Below are positions 25,710 to 34,487 of a stretch of DNA of 64,000 nucleotides, in pieces; within the stretch, counting starts at the first letter, position 1, and every line of letters begins with the position of its first letter. This DNA is from Muribaculaceae bacterium (GTDB taxonomy: Bacteria > Bacteroidota > Bacteroidia > Bacteroidales > Muribaculaceae), in the NCBI GenBank assembly GCA_022510425.1, contig JAFLTO010000001.1, forward strand, positions 62,001 through 126,000. Direction: 5' to 3'. The translations under genes and the position numbers were made by a program. The notes beneath the pieces were generated by a model. It was given only the letters and a program-made list of their open reading frames with translations, was not told where the DNA came from and ran no database searches.

Positions 25710-25731
25710 TTCTTGTAAAACAATGTTATCG

Positions 25732-25761
25732 CAAATTTAATAAATAAATTAATATATCAAA
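25732..25761 (-). promoter_or_regulatory. Predicted promoter of the DUF4492-cydAB-chr-folC run
   Basis: On the minus strand TTTG (25758-25761) and TAAATTTG (25732-25739) are separated by 18 nt, a near-consensus Bacteroidetes promoter. It lies 23 bp before the DUF4492 ATG and diverges from the DUF4494 promoter. Confidence 0.65.
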
Positions 25762-25805
25762 GTCTTTTTCTTAAAGATGTAACTAAACTAAGGGCTTTCG
25801 AGGTG

Positions 25806-25836
25806 TTGGGGGCTTTAAAATTTTTTCTTACCTTTG
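25806..25836 (+). promoter_or_regulatory. Predicted promoter of the DUF4494 gene
   Basis: TTGG (25806-25809) and TACCTTTG (25829-25836) with 19-nt spacing match the -33/-7 pattern. Transcription would begin near 25842, leaving about 17 nt before the ATG at 25859. Confidence 0.6.
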
Positions 25837-25858
25837 CTAAATCAAAAACTTTATAAAG

Positions 25859-26317
25859 ATGGCTTTATGGTTTGAATGTAAGGTTCGTTACGAACGCATG
25901 ACTGAAAATGGTACAGTAAAAAAGGTGAACGAACCCTATCTTGTGGATGCTCTTAGCTTCACAGAAGCAGAATCTCGCATCATAGAAAAAATCACCCCTT
26001 ACATCTCCGGTGATTTCAGTATTTCCGCCGTAAAGAAAACTAAAATATCAGAGATTTTCTTTGACGATAGTGGTGACAGGTACTATTTGGTGAAAGTTAA
26101 TTTCATCACTTTAGATGAAAAATCAGGTGTGGAAAAAAAATCTTCAAATTTTATGCTGGTTCAAGCCTCGGATTTCGCAGGAGCCCTCAAGAAATTTGAA
26201 GAAGGCATGAAAGGCACTTTGGCCGATTATGAGATAGCTTCTATAACGGAAACTTCCCTTATGGATATCTTTCCTTTCCAACTCGGAGTCATGAAAGCCG
26301 GAGAAAATCCACAATAA
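25859..26317 (+). CDS. DUF4494 family protein
   Basis: This 152-residue soluble protein of unknown function belongs to the Bacteroidetes DUF4494 family. It begins MALWFECKVRYERMTENGTVKKVNEPYLVDALSFTEAESRIIE and contains the repeated pattern of a beta strand followed by FTEAE- or DFAGALKKFEEG-type helices. This suggests two related alpha/beta halves. There is no signal peptide or membrane segment, so it should be cytoplasmic. It is first in a plus-strand run ending with a lipoprotein gene. The YggS-type gene follows after 17 bp. No catalytic motif is apparent. Confidence 0.85.
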   Translation: MALWFECKVRYERMTENGTVKKVNEPYLVDALSFTEAESRIIEKITPYISGDFSISAVKKTKISEIFFDDSGDRYYLVKVNFITLDEKSGVEKKSSNFMLVQASDFAGALKKFEEGMKGTLADYEIASITETSLMDIFPFQLGVMKAGENPQ

Positions 26318-26334
26318 TAACTACGAACATTTTA

Positions 26335-27003
26335 ATGGCAATAGCTGACAACATAAGACTTTTTCATGAATTGGTTCCACCAACTGTGGAAATAGTTGCT
26401 GTGAGCAAATTTCATCCTTCAGAAATGATCCTTGAAGCTTATCAGGCCGGGCAACGAGTTTTTGGCGAAAGCAGGGTTCAGGAGTTCATTGAGAAAGAGA
26501 AAATCTTGCCCAAAGATATACGATGGCATTTTATCGGACATCTCCAGACAAATAAAGTGAAACCTATAATCGGGAAGACATCTTTGATTGAAAGTGTTGA
26601 TTCCCAACGTCTACTAAATCTCATCAATAAGGAATCCGAAATAGCCGGGGTAAGGTCAGATGTTCTGCTTCAAGTACATGTAGCTCAAGAAGTGGCAAAA
26701 TTCGGATTTTATCCGGAAGAACTTTTCGATTTTCTAAACACAGGAGTATATAAGAATTTAAACTCAGTGAGAATCTGTGGTTTAATGGGGATGGCTACTA
26801 ATACGGATGATGAAACGCGTGTAAAGAAAGATTTCATTCACCTACACGATATTTACAAAAAAATTAAAGAAAACGATGCTTATGATTTGCCGAATTTCAC
26901 TCGTCTTTCTATGGGAATGAGTGGTGATTGGCAACTCGCAGTAGCTGAAGGTGCAAATATAGTTCGAATAGGTTCGGCCATTTTCGGTGACCGTACTTAT
27001 TAA
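26335..27003 (+). CDS. YggS/PLPBP family PLP-binding protein
   Basis: This fold-type III PLP-binding protein is involved in PLP homeostasis rather than a known reaction. At 222 residues it is near normal length. The PLP lysine lies in VEIVAVSKFHPSEMI near residue 25. Other family motifs are FGESRVQEFIEK, WHFIGHLQTNKVKPII, ESVDSQRLL, the VRICGLMGMAT segment and the C-terminal LSMGMSGDWQLAVAEGANIVRIGSAIFG. It is cytoplasmic. It lies between DUF4494 and an MFS transporter gene, with a 44-bp gap to the latter. Family members stabilise intracellular PLP, relevant to the several PLP enzymes in this window, but no specific link is implied. Confidence 0.93.
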   Translation: MAIADNIRLFHELVPPTVEIVAVSKFHPSEMILEAYQAGQRVFGESRVQEFIEKEKILPKDIRWHFIGHLQTNKVKPIIGKTSLIESVDSQRLLNLINKESEIAGVRSDVLLQVHVAQEVAKFGFYPEELFDFLNTGVYKNLNSVRICGLMGMATNTDDETRVKKDFIHLHDIYKKIKENDAYDLPNFTRLSMGMSGDWQLAVAEGANIVRIGSAIFGDRTY

Positions 27004-27047
27004 CTATAAGAAGAATTAGAAAACTAAACAATTAAACACTATAAACC

Positions 27048-28676
27048 ATGTCAACTCAACAAAATCCAAAAGGAAAATTGGTGGCTATCATAGCGATGAT
27101 GTTTATGTTCGCTATGATCGCATTCGTCACCAATCTCGCAGCTCCAATCGGTACAATCTGGGGTTATCAATTCCAAGGAAACAGTTTCCTCGGAATGCTC
27201 GGCAATATGATGAACTTTCTGGCTTATCTCTTTATGGGTATACCGGCTGGTAAACTTCTTTTGAAGATAGGTTACAAAAAGACCACTCTTTGGGCTCTAG
27301 CAATCGGAGCAATAGGTATGGCTGTACAATATGCATCAAGCCGATGGGGTGGCGAGGTTCATGTTGCAGAATCCACCGTTACAGTAATGGAAAAAATCAA
27401 CGGTGCCGAATATCCTGTTGAAAGAACAATGCACATAGCCCTCAATTTTATTATCTATCTTCTTGGTGCATTCATAGCAGGTTTTTGCGTTTGTATGCTT
27501 AACACAGTAGTAAACCCTATGCTCAACCTTCTTGGAGGTGGTGGAAACAAGGGTATGCAACTTCTACAGACAGGAGGCACACTTAACTCCCTTTCGGCAA
27601 CTCTTACTCCTTTCTTGGTAGGTGTACTTATCGGATCATTGACACCTCGCACTCAGCTTAGTGACGTTGATTCCTTACTTTGGATTGCTATAGGTATTTT
27701 TATCGCAGCCTTCATTATCATTTATTTCGTAGCCATACCGGAGCCACAGGATGTAGGCAAACAAAAGAATGTGAAGTTTACACATTCACCATGGAATTTC
27801 CGCCATACAGTGCTTGGAGTAATAGGTATCTTTATATATGTTGGTATTGAAATTGGTATTCCGGGCACTCTCATGTTCTATCTTTCAGACCAGAAATCAT
27901 CAGGAGCCGGAATACTTGGTGATGCTTCAACTATTGCCGGAGCAGTTGTGGCCATATATTGGTTATTAATGCTTGTTGGTCGTTTCGTATCCACTTTCAT
28001 CTCAGGTAAAGTATCAACACGCAACCAACTTTTAGCAGTTTCGGGTGTGGGTGTGATATTGGTAGTAATGGCAATATTTAGCTCTAAGGAATCCCAGATA
28101 GGAGTTCCAAATATTATCTACGACCCTGTAGAAAAGACCACATCTACACTCTCAGCAGCCGGAATGCCACAAAACGAGATTCAGAATTTTATTAAGAATC
28201 CATCAGAAGATGCTTTAACACCTTATACAGCTACTCAAACTATTCAGACTAAGAATGGTCCGGTGAATAAAACTGTGGTATTAGAATCTGCAAAAGAGCC
28301 AAGTGAAGTTGTTTCAGCTCTGGTTAACGCCCCCGGTGTTCCAATTGCAGCTGTTTTCTTAGTATTATGCGGACTTTGTACTTCAGTTATGTGGGGTGGA
28401 ATCTTTAACTTGGCAGTTGAAGGCCTAGGTAAATACACAGCACAAGCATCCGGCATCTTCATGATGATGGTAGTAGGCGGAGGTGTTATACCACTCTGCC
28501 AACAACTTATCGCAGATGCGGTAGGATATATGACAAGTTATTGGCTTATGGTTGGATGTCTTGGTTATATCTTCTTCTATGGACTTTGGGGTTGTATAAA
28601 TGTAAACAAAGATATCCCGGTTGAAGACACAGATGATAAAAAAGTACTTGAAGAACAAATCCTGAATGCAGAATAA
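27048..28676 (+). CDS. MFS transporter, sugar-permease-like
   Basis: This major facilitator superfamily permease has 542 residues and about twelve membrane helices. The N-terminal half contains the FMGIPAGKLLLKIGYKKTTLWALAIGAIGM loop (motif A-like), and the CMLNTVVNPMLNLLGGGGNKGMQLLQTGGTLNSLSATLTP segment resembles fucose/glucose-galactose permeases. It is longer than typical (about 400-440 residues). One extra soluble loop (HVAESTVTVMEKINGAEYPVERT) follows the first helices, and a larger one of about 90 residues (SSKESQIGVPNIIYDPVEK through PSEVVSALVNAPGVP) lies between two late helices. The substrate is unknown; a sugar is a guess from family resemblance. Confidence 0.85.
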   Translation: MSTQQNPKGKLVAIIAMMFMFAMIAFVTNLAAPIGTIWGYQFQGNSFLGMLGNMMNFLAYLFMGIPAGKLLLKIGYKKTTLWALAIGAIGMAVQYASSRWGGEVHVAESTVTVMEKINGAEYPVERTMHIALNFIIYLLGAFIAGFCVCMLNTVVNPMLNLLGGGGNKGMQLLQTGGTLNSLSATLTPFLVGVLIGSLTPRTQLSDVDSLLWIAIGIFIAAFIIIYFVAIPEPQDVGKQKNVKFTHSPWNFRHTVLGVIGIFIYVGIEIGIPGTLMFYLSDQKSSGAGILGDASTIAGAVVAIYWLLMLVGRFVSTFISGKVSTRNQLLAVSGVGVILVVMAIFSSKESQIGVPNIIYDPVEKTTSTLSAAGMPQNEIQNFIKNPSEDALTPYTATQTIQTKNGPVNKTVVLESAKEPSEVVSALVNAPGVPIAAVFLVLCGLCTSVMWGGIFNLAVEGLGKYTAQASGIFMMMVVGGGVIPLCQQLIADAVGYMTSYWLMVGCLGYIFFYGLWGCINVNKDIPVEDTDDKKVLEEQILNAE

Positions 28677-28677
28677 C

Positions 28678-29085
28678 ATGAAAAATATACGTTTCTTTCT
28701 TCCTCTGCTATTTTTTGCTCTTTTAGCATGCGGAAAAGGTGGCAACACTCCTGTAGATCAAATCGTGATTCTTCTTGACCAAGCCGTTGAAAAGACTCAA
28801 AGTATCAATTCTGTGACCCAATTAAATGATGTTCAGAATATAATATCTCCTGAAGATGTTTGGACCATTATAAGGGAGAATGCTGATTATGAACTTAGCA
28901 ACTCCGATAAAAGCAAGCTCAAGAAAAGTTATGACAAATTAGTGAAAGCAGCTTATGAAAAGAGTTGCGAGTTCATTCCCAACGATGAAATGAAAAAGTT
29001 AATGAAAAATCAACTTGACCTCTGGACGGAAGGGATAAAGAAAAACATAGACAATGCCAAAACTTTAGGACAGATACGACCATAA
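28678..29085 (+). CDS. Small lipoprotein of unknown function
   Basis: The track starts at 28666, inside the MFS gene. The ATG at 28678, one base after that gene's stop, gives MKNIRFFLPLLFFALLACGKGG, a textbook lipoprotein signal with Cys anchor, so I use it. The mature part (~115 residues) is helical and charged (VDQIVILLDQAVEKTQSINSVTQLNDVQNIISPEDVW and KKSYDKLVKAAYEKS). I do not recognise a named family with confidence; similar small DUF lipoproteins occur in Bacteroidales. It is the last gene of the DUF4494-YggS-MFS run and is followed by a clear terminator. Confidence 0.75.
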   Translation: MKNIRFFLPLLFFALLACGKGGNTPVDQIVILLDQAVEKTQSINSVTQLNDVQNIISPEDVWTIIRENADYELSNSDKSKLKKSYDKLVKAAYEKSCEFIPNDEMKKLMKNQLDLWTEGIKKNIDNAKTLGQIRP

Positions 29086-29103
29086 AACCAAGAAATTGAA
29101 ACG

Positions 29104-29138
29104 AGGTGCGTAGCTTTAGGGTACGCACCTTATTTTTT
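29104..29138 (+). terminator. Intrinsic terminator after the small lipoprotein gene
   Basis: AGGTGCGTA pairs with TACGCACCT around a 9-nt loop and is followed by TATTTTTT. It closes the DUF4494-YggS-MFS-lipoprotein run. Confidence 0.8.
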
Positions 29139-29153
29139 AGAGATATTTTTTAT

Positions 29154-29184
29154 TTTGCAGATTAAAAAATATTCTTTAACTTTG
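29154..29184 (+). promoter_or_regulatory. Predicted tRNA-Pro promoter
   Basis: TTTG (29154-29157), 19 nt, then TAACTTTG (29177-29184) is an exact match to the Bacteroidetes primary sigma consensus. It ends 15 bp before the tRNA-Pro 5' end. Confidence 0.75.
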
Positions 29185-29199
29185 CACCGCAAATATGCA

Positions 29200-29274
29200 C
29201 GGGGCGTAGCGCAGTCCGGTTAGCGCACCTGCTTTGGGAGCAGGGGGTCGAAGGTTCGAATCCTTTCACCCCGA
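29200..29274 (+). tRNA. tRNA-Pro (anticodon TGG)
   Basis: A full cloverleaf can be drawn. The acceptor stem CGGGGCG/CACCCCG has one C-A mismatch. The anticodon stem CCTGC/GCAGG encloses the loop TTTGGGA with anticodon TGG. The T arm has loop TTCGAAT. The discriminator is A and no CCA is encoded. It has its own promoter and is followed by a long terminator hairpin. Confidence 0.95.
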
Positions 29275-29275
29275 C

Positions 29276-29338
29276 AAAAGAGAAACAACAGAAAAATCAA
29301 TATTTTATGGTTTTAAGTGTTGTTTCTCTTTTCTTTTA
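29276..29338 (+). terminator. Terminator after tRNA-Pro
   Basis: AAAAGAGAAACAACA pairs perfectly with TGTTGTTTCTCTTTT across a 27-nt loop, with a further T-rich tail. It is well placed to end the tRNA transcript. Confidence 0.75.
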
Positions 29339-29584
29339 AGGACATATAAACTTAAAGTTTAGGGATATTGCCAATTTCTTTTCATCTCCATTTTCCTATT
29401 ATTCTTATAATCACAATTAAGGTTTTTTGATGGCTTAAGAGTCAATTGCCAAAAATTTTCACTGTCGGTTTTTTAGAAGTGGGGTTTTTAGCTCTATAAT
29501 CTACTCAGTTCTCTATTGAAAGTTGATGAATAAAAATCTTTCGTGTTATTGAAAGAAAAAGCATTATTCTACCCTTATACTAAG
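29339..29584. other. AT-rich intergenic stretch without visible gene
   Basis: The ~250 bp between the tRNA-Pro terminator and the holB promoter is AT-rich. I see no ORF, convincing hairpin or repeat in it. Confidence 0.6.
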
Positions 29585-29615
29585 TTTCAAAATTAGGATT
29601 TTTTCATTAATTTTG
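29585..29615 (+). promoter_or_regulatory. Predicted holB promoter that decides the start codon
   Basis: TTTC (29585-29588), 19 nt, then TAATTTTG (29608-29615). Transcription would begin near 29621, downstream of the TTG (29613) chosen by the track. This favours the ATG at 29634 as the holB start. Confidence 0.55.
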
Positions 29616-29633
29616 GGAAAAAGTTGCCGGCCC

Positions 29634-30785
29634 ATGAGATTCGCTGACATTACCGGACATGAGGAAATAATAGATTCTTTGAAAGGGTTGACCCTATCGG
29701 GGAAATTACCACATGCCTTCCTTTTTTCAGGTATTTCAGGAATCGGTAAAATGAGGACAGCCAGAGCCTTCGCACAATTTATCCATTGTAGAAACAAAAC
29801 AGATGGAGATTCATGTGGTAAATGTCCTTCTTGCCTTCAGCATCAAAAACATAATAATCCGGATCTTCATTTTATATATCCAATCGTAAAGAAAGAGGGA
29901 GCGCTTATTTCTAAGGATATGATTGAACCATGGAGGGAGATGATTACTGATTATAGTTATATGCCCCCCGAAAAATGGAATGAATTGATTAAAGCAGGAA
30001 ATTCACAGCCGGCAATATTTGTTAATGAAAGCGAGGAAATAATCTCAAGAGCGGCATTGTCAGCATATCAAGAGGATTTCAAGATCTTCATAATCTGGCT
30101 TCCCGAAAAAATGCGTACTGAAGCCGCAAATAAATTGTTGAAGGTGATAGAAGAACCTTTTGAAGACACGATTTTTATTCTTGTCAGCAATAACGACAAC
30201 AAGATTCTCCCCACAATTCAATCCCGTACCCAAAGATTCAATTTCAAACCTTTACCGGAAACACAATTAAAATCTTTATTGCTTAAAATGGGTGTGGATT
30301 CTGATATTGCAGCAGATGCTGCAAGGATATCGGAAGGGAGCCTTCAGAAGGCTGATGAAATAGCATGTCATCCTGAAGAACTAATTGAATTTTCAAATTT
30401 ATTTAAAGACATAATGAGAGCTGCCTATGCTCTCAATGCAAAATCTCTAAAACTATTATCTGAAAATGTGGCCGGGTTTGGGAGAGAAAAGATACTGAGG
30501 TTACTCGCCTATTTCGGAAGAATGGTGAGAGAGAATTACATCTATAATTTAAATGAATCTTCTTTAGTGATGATGACTCAGGAAGAGATGGAATTTAGTA
30601 AAAGATTCGCACCATTTATACATGACGGCAATGTGGAACGGCTTTCAGAAGAAACTTCCAGAGCTGCTCAAGATATAGAAAGAAACGGAAATTCAAAAAT
30701 CGTCTTGTTTGATTTTTTTCTTTTGCTTTCTCGTCTTGTTCGTATGCCTAAAACCACCATATTACCGGGATTGGAAGAAATATAA
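29634..30785 (+). CDS. holB: DNA polymerase III subunit delta'
   Basis: This is the clamp-loader subunit of the replicative polymerase. From the ATG at 29634 (MRFADITGHEEIIDSLKGL) it has 383 residues. The AAA+ fold is shown by FLFSGISGIGKMRTARAFAQF, a P-loop near residue 38. A four-cysteine zinc module (CRNKTDGDSCGKCPSCLQ) lies near 60, the EKMRTEAANKLLKVIEEP sensor region near 160, and TIQSRTQRF (SRC-like motif) near 200. The C-terminal helical collar domain follows. The track start (TTG 29613) would lie upstream of the predicted transcription start. It heads a run with a sugar nucleotidyltransferase and galE, an unrelated pairing common in bacteria. Confidence 0.92.
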   Translation: MRFADITGHEEIIDSLKGLTLSGKLPHAFLFSGISGIGKMRTARAFAQFIHCRNKTDGDSCGKCPSCLQHQKHNNPDLHFIYPIVKKEGALISKDMIEPWREMITDYSYMPPEKWNELIKAGNSQPAIFVNESEEIISRAALSAYQEDFKIFIIWLPEKMRTEAANKLLKVIEEPFEDTIFILVSNNDNKILPTIQSRTQRFNFKPLPETQLKSLLLKMGVDSDIAADAARISEGSLQKADEIACHPEELIEFSNLFKDIMRAAYALNAKSLKLLSENVAGFGREKILRLLAYFGRMVRENYIYNLNESSLVMMTQEEMEFSKRFAPFIHDGNVERLSEETSRAAQDIERNGNSKIVLFDFFLLLSRLVRMPKTTILPGLEEI

Positions 30786-30818
30786 CAATCAACTAAATAA
30801 ACCTTAATAACTAAGAAT

Positions 30819-31718
30819 ATGAAACCCACTTTGTTTATTCTTGCTGCCGGTATGGGCAGCCGCTATGGTGGTTTGAAACAACTCGACGGCCTTGGCCCGA
30901 GTGGAGAAACCATTATGGATTATTCAGTATATGATGCCTTACGCGCAGGTTTTGGCAAAATAGTTTTTGTTATTCGCCATGACTTTGAACAGGAATTCCG
31001 TGAAAAAGTGATTTCCAAGTATGAAGGACACATTCCTGTAGAAGTGGTTTTCCAAGATCTAAATGATATACCGGGAGGATATAAACCAAATCCGGAAAGG
31101 AAAAAACCTTGGGGCACCAACCATGCAGTATTGATGGGAAAAGATGTAATTAAAGAACCCTTTGCAGTAATTAACGCTGATGACTATTATGGAGCTGAAA
31201 GTTTCCGGATATTAGCAGATTTCTTGAAATCAGTGGAAGGGAAGAAAGATTGCTATTGTATGATTGGATTCAATGTAGAGAACACCTTAAGTGAGAACGG
31301 TGGAGTGTCTCGCGGTTTATGTGAAGTGAGTGTGGAAGGAGATTTGACCGGAGTAGTGGAATGTCATGGTATACAACGTAAGGAAGGTAGACTTATCCAT
31401 GAAGTCGACGGCAAAGAAGAATCTTTCCCTGAAGGTGCAGCAGTGTCTATGAATATGTGGGGATTCACACCTGATTACTTCGACTATTCAATGGCATCTT
31501 TTCTTAATTTCCTTAAAAAGAATCACGATGAACTGAAGGCAGAATTCTATATACCGACTGTGGTGAACGAACTGATAGAGGCTGGTAAGATCAAACTTAA
31601 AGTGCTCCCCACTCCATCAAAATGGTTTGGTGTGACTTATGCTGCTGACAGAGACGCGACGGTTGCTCAATTCCAAAAATTGGTGGACGAGGGTGTTTAT
31701 CCTAAAAAACTTTTCTAA
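30819..31718 (+). CDS. Sugar-phosphate nucleotidyltransferase-like protein
   Basis: This 299-residue NTP-transferase fold protein resembles the NDP-sugar pyrophosphorylases. The N-terminus FILAAGMGSRYGGLKQLDGLGPSGETIMDYSVYDALRAGF carries the nucleotide-binding G-x-G-[ST]-R motif, and VINADDYYGAESFRIL near residue 120 carries the metal-binding Asp pair. WGTNHAVLMGKD supplies the substrate loop. This type is widespread in Bacteroidetes and often neighbours a kinase or phosphotransferase for amino-sugar salvage. Here it directly precedes galE (1-bp gap). The nucleotide and sugar cannot be assigned; UTP with a hexose-1-phosphate is plausible given galE. Confidence 0.85.
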   Translation: MKPTLFILAAGMGSRYGGLKQLDGLGPSGETIMDYSVYDALRAGFGKIVFVIRHDFEQEFREKVISKYEGHIPVEVVFQDLNDIPGGYKPNPERKKPWGTNHAVLMGKDVIKEPFAVINADDYYGAESFRILADFLKSVEGKKDCYCMIGFNVENTLSENGGVSRGLCEVSVEGDLTGVVECHGIQRKEGRLIHEVDGKEESFPEGAAVSMNMWGFTPDYFDYSMASFLNFLKKNHDELKAEFYIPTVVNELIEAGKIKLKVLPTPSKWFGVTYAADRDATVAQFQKLVDEGVYPKKLF

Positions 31719-31719
31719 A

Positions 31720-32742
31720 ATGAAAGAGAAAATATTAGTGACGGGTGGCACAGGATATATTGGTAGCCATACCACTGTGGAATTAATGAATGCAGGTTAT
31801 GAGGTGGTGATAATCGATAACTTATCGAATAGTAATGAAAAAGTTCTTGACGGTATAGAGAAAATCACCGGTAAACGTCCGGTTTTTGTAAAAGGAGACT
31901 GTACAGATCTCAATACCTTGAAAAAATTGTTTGAGGAAAATCCGGGGATAAAAGGAATAATAAACTTTGCTGCCTCTAAAGCAGTGGGAGAAAGTGTTCA
32001 AAAACCACTTCTATATTACCGTAACAATCTCAACACTCTTATCAATCTTTTGGAGTGCATGCCTGAATATGGGGTAAAAGGTATCGTGTTCTCTTCTTCT
32101 TGTACTGTTTATGGCGAGCCGGACATAAATCCAATAGATGAGAGCGCGCCTATCAAGGCAGCAACTTCTCCTTATGGCAATACAAAGCAAATATCTGAAG
32201 AAATTATAGTTGACTATGTAGCAAGCGGAGCTCCCATCAAAAGTATCATATTACGGTACTTCAATCCTATTGGAGCTCATCCATCCGGTTTCATTGGAGA
32301 ATTACCATTAGGTGTGCCCCAGAACCTTGTCCCGTATTTGACACAGGCAGCAGCAGGTATAAGAAAAGAATTGACTGTGTTTGGAGATGACTACAATACT
32401 CCAGATGGAAGTTGTATACGCGACTATATCGATGTGGTAGACCTTGCAAAAGCCCATGTTATCGCTATGGAAAGAATGCTCAACGGTCAAGACCATGACG
32501 CAATAGAAATCTTTAACTTGGGGACGGGCAACGGTTTGTCAGTACTTGAACTAATCAATGCTTTTGAATCAGCCACAGGTGTGAAAGTGCCACATAAGAT
32601 AGGTGAACGCAGAGCCGGAGATATAGAAAAGATTTGGGCGAATCCTTACAAGGCAAACAATGTGCTTGGATGGAAGGCTGAGGCTGACATTAAAGACACT
32701 ATGAAGAATGCCTGGCAATGGCAATGTAATTGTAAAATCTAA
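31720..32742 (+). CDS. galE: UDP-glucose 4-epimerase
   Basis: This NAD-dependent short-chain dehydrogenase interconverts UDP-glucose and UDP-galactose (possibly the N-acetyl forms). The track ORF begins inside the upstream gene. The ATG at 31720 gives MKEKILVTGGTGYIGSHTTVELMNAGYEV with the NAD motif GxxGxxG, 340 residues, the standard length. The catalytic Ser/Tyr-Lys set is SSSCTVYGEP (Ser-Ser near 127) and SPYGNTKQISEEI (YxxxK near 155). FNPIGAHPSG and CIRDYIDVVDLA are canonical. It starts 1 bp after the nucleotidyltransferase stop, so coupled translation is likely. A perfect 13-bp-stem terminator follows. Confidence 0.94.
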   Translation: MKEKILVTGGTGYIGSHTTVELMNAGYEVVIIDNLSNSNEKVLDGIEKITGKRPVFVKGDCTDLNTLKKLFEENPGIKGIINFAASKAVGESVQKPLLYYRNNLNTLINLLECMPEYGVKGIVFSSSCTVYGEPDINPIDESAPIKAATSPYGNTKQISEEIIVDYVASGAPIKSIILRYFNPIGAHPSGFIGELPLGVPQNLVPYLTQAAAGIRKELTVFGDDYNTPDGSCIRDYIDVVDLAKAHVIAMERMLNGQDHDAIEIFNLGTGNGLSVLELINAFESATGVKVPHKIGERRAGDIEKIWANPYKANNVLGWKAEADIKDTMKNAWQWQCNCKI

Positions 32743-32743
32743 T

Positions 32744-32773
32744 AAAAAAGCTTGGTTAAAACCAAGCTTTTTT
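32744..32773. terminator. Bidirectional terminator between galE and ffh
   Basis: AAAAAAGCTTGGT and ACCAAGCTTTTTT form a perfect 13-bp stem with a 4-nt loop in the 29-bp gap between convergent galE and ffh. The A/T tracts give a U-run on either strand, so it can end both transcripts. Confidence 0.9.
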
Positions 32774-34130
32774 ATCTTCTAAAACCCTTTCCCATAGCTG
32801 CCTGAGCCTGCTTTAGTTGGCCCATCATCTTCATTGGATTTTTCATATTTGAGGCTGCCCGCATCATTTTTCTTGTATCATCAAATTGTTTCAGGAATCG
32901 ATTGACAGCTTGAATAGAATTACCGGAACCTTTGGCGATTCTTTGTCTACGACTTTGATTTATAATTTCCGGATTATGTCTCTCATAAGGAGTCATGGAA
33001 TTTATCATTGACTCAATGGAATTAAATGCGCTCTCGTCAATGTCTATATCTTTGATTGCTTTACCTACTCCGGGAATCATCGAAGCCAAGTCTTTCAGAT
33101 TACCCATTTTCTTGATTTGATGTATCTGATTGAGGAAGTCTTCAAAATCAAATTTATTCTTTTTAATTTTTTGTTGCAGACGTTCTGCCTCTTTCTGATC
33201 ATAAATTTCTTGTGCACGCTTGGCAAGTTCCACAATGTCACCCATTCCGAGGATACGACTTGCCATGCCTTCAGGATTAAACTCCTGGATATCTTCAAGT
33301 TTTTCGCCGGTACCCACAAATTTTATTGGCTTGTCCACAACAGAACGGATGGATAAGGCTGCACCACCTCGTGTGTCACCATCAAGTTTTGTAAGAACAA
33401 CCCCATTGAAATCAAGACGCTGATTGAATTCTTTTGCAGTGTTAACGGCATCCTGACCCGTCATTGAGTCAACCACGAAAAGTATTTCTTGAGGTTTGAC
33501 AGCATTCTTGATGGCCTCGATTTCATCCATCATTTCCTTATCTACGGCAAGACGTCCCGCTGTGTCGATAATCACTACGTCATATTGTTTCCTTTTGGCT
33601 TCTGCAATGGCATTTTGGGCGATCTGAACCGGGTTTTTATTTTCTTCTTCAGTATAGACGGGGACATCGATCGACTGACCAAGAACTTTTAACTGCTCGA
33701 TAGCTGCAGGACGATACACATCGGCTGCTACTAACAACGGATGTTTTCCTCTTGAGGATTTAAGCTTTTTAGCGAGTTTCCCTGAAAAGGTGGTCTTTCC
33801 TGAACCTTGCAAACCGGACATTAATATAACAACAGGATTTCCATTCAGATGTAAAGGAGCCTCCTGCCCTCCCATCAGGTTTGTAAGCTCTTCATGGACT
33901 ATTTTCACCATCAACTCTTTAGGGCGCAAAGCATTGATAACATTTTGGCCCAAAGCTTTTTTCTTAACGGTATCAGTGAAATCCTTAGCCACACGATAAC
34001 TTACATCGGCATCCAATAAGGCTCGCCTGACATCTTTCATTGTCTCGGCTATGTTGATCTCGGTGATCCTTCCTTCTCCTTTCAATATTTTGAAGGATCT
34101 TTCAAGTCTTTCTTGTAATGAATTGAACAT
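32772..34130 (-). CDS. ffh: Signal recognition particle protein Ffh
   Basis: This SRP GTPase binds signal sequences and 4.5S RNA to deliver nascent membrane proteins to FtsY. At 452 residues it is the normal length. The N domain is at 1-95. The G domain has the P-loop MSGLQGSGKTTFSGKLA near residue 105, DVYRPAAIEQLK, the DTAGR motif in VVIIDTAGRLAVDKEMMDE near 185, and the TKLDGDTRGGAALS motif near 245. The Met-rich M domain is at 325-452 (RKMMRAASNMKNPMKMMGQLKQAQAAMGKGF). It is the last gene of panC-panD-ffh; panD ends 2 bp upstream. The 4.5S RNA gene is not visible here. Confidence 0.97.
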   Translation of the reverse strand: MFNSLQERLERSFKILKGEGRITEINIAETMKDVRRALLDADVSYRVAKDFTDTVKKKALGQNVINALRPKELMVKIVHEELTNLMGGQEAPLHLNGNPVVILMSGLQGSGKTTFSGKLAKKLKSSRGKHPLLVAADVYRPAAIEQLKVLGQSIDVPVYTEEENKNPVQIAQNAIAEAKRKQYDVVIIDTAGRLAVDKEMMDEIEAIKNAVKPQEILFVVDSMTGQDAVNTAKEFNQRLDFNGVVLTKLDGDTRGGAALSIRSVVDKPIKFVGTGEKLEDIQEFNPEGMASRILGMGDIVELAKRAQEIYDQKEAERLQQKIKKNKFDFEDFLNQIHQIKKMGNLKDLASMIPGVGKAIKDIDIDESAFNSIESMINSMTPYERHNPEIINQSRRQRIAKGSGNSIQAVNRFLKQFDDTRKMMRAASNMKNPMKMMGQLKQAQAAMGKGFRR

Positions 34131-34132
34131 AA

Positions 34133-34480
34133 TTAAAGTTTATTAGTGGCGGTGTCAGGAAATATTATTGTAGGCTTAAAATTCTTGGCTTCCTCAGGTG
34201 TCATTTGAGCATATGATATTATTATAACCACATCGCCGGGTTGCACTCTTCGAGCTGCTGCTCCATTGAGACAAACCACTCCACTACCCTCTTCTCCACC
34301 GATGGTGTAAGTATCAAATCTTTCACCGTTATTATTATCTACAATCCAAACTCTTTCACCTTCTAAAATATTCGCAGCTTTTAAAAGAGCCCGGTCTATC
34401 GTGACACTACCTATATAATTAAGATTCGCCTGAGTCACTGTGACTCTGTGAATCTTAGATTTCATCATCTCTATCAACAT
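34133..34480 (-). CDS. panD: Aspartate 1-decarboxylase
   Basis: This pyruvoyl-dependent enzyme makes beta-alanine from aspartate for pantothenate synthesis. It is made as a proenzyme that self-cleaves at Gly-Ser; the site is visible in [15 protein letters not shown] near residue 24. The track starts at TTG 34486, but the ATG at 34480 gives [25 protein letters not shown], matching the family N-terminus, and is preferred (115 residues). [20 protein letters not shown] and [22 protein letters not shown] are typical. It lies between panC (7-bp gap) and ffh (2-bp gap). With PanC it completes the beta-alanine branch. Confidence 0.95.
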   Translation of the reverse strand: MLIEMMKSKIHRVTVTQANLNYIGSVTIDRALLKAANILEGERVWIVDNNNGERFDTYTIGGEEGSGVVCLNGAAARRVQPGDVVIIISYAQMTPEEAKNFKPTIIFPDTATNKL

Positions 34481-34487
34481 CTTCAAA

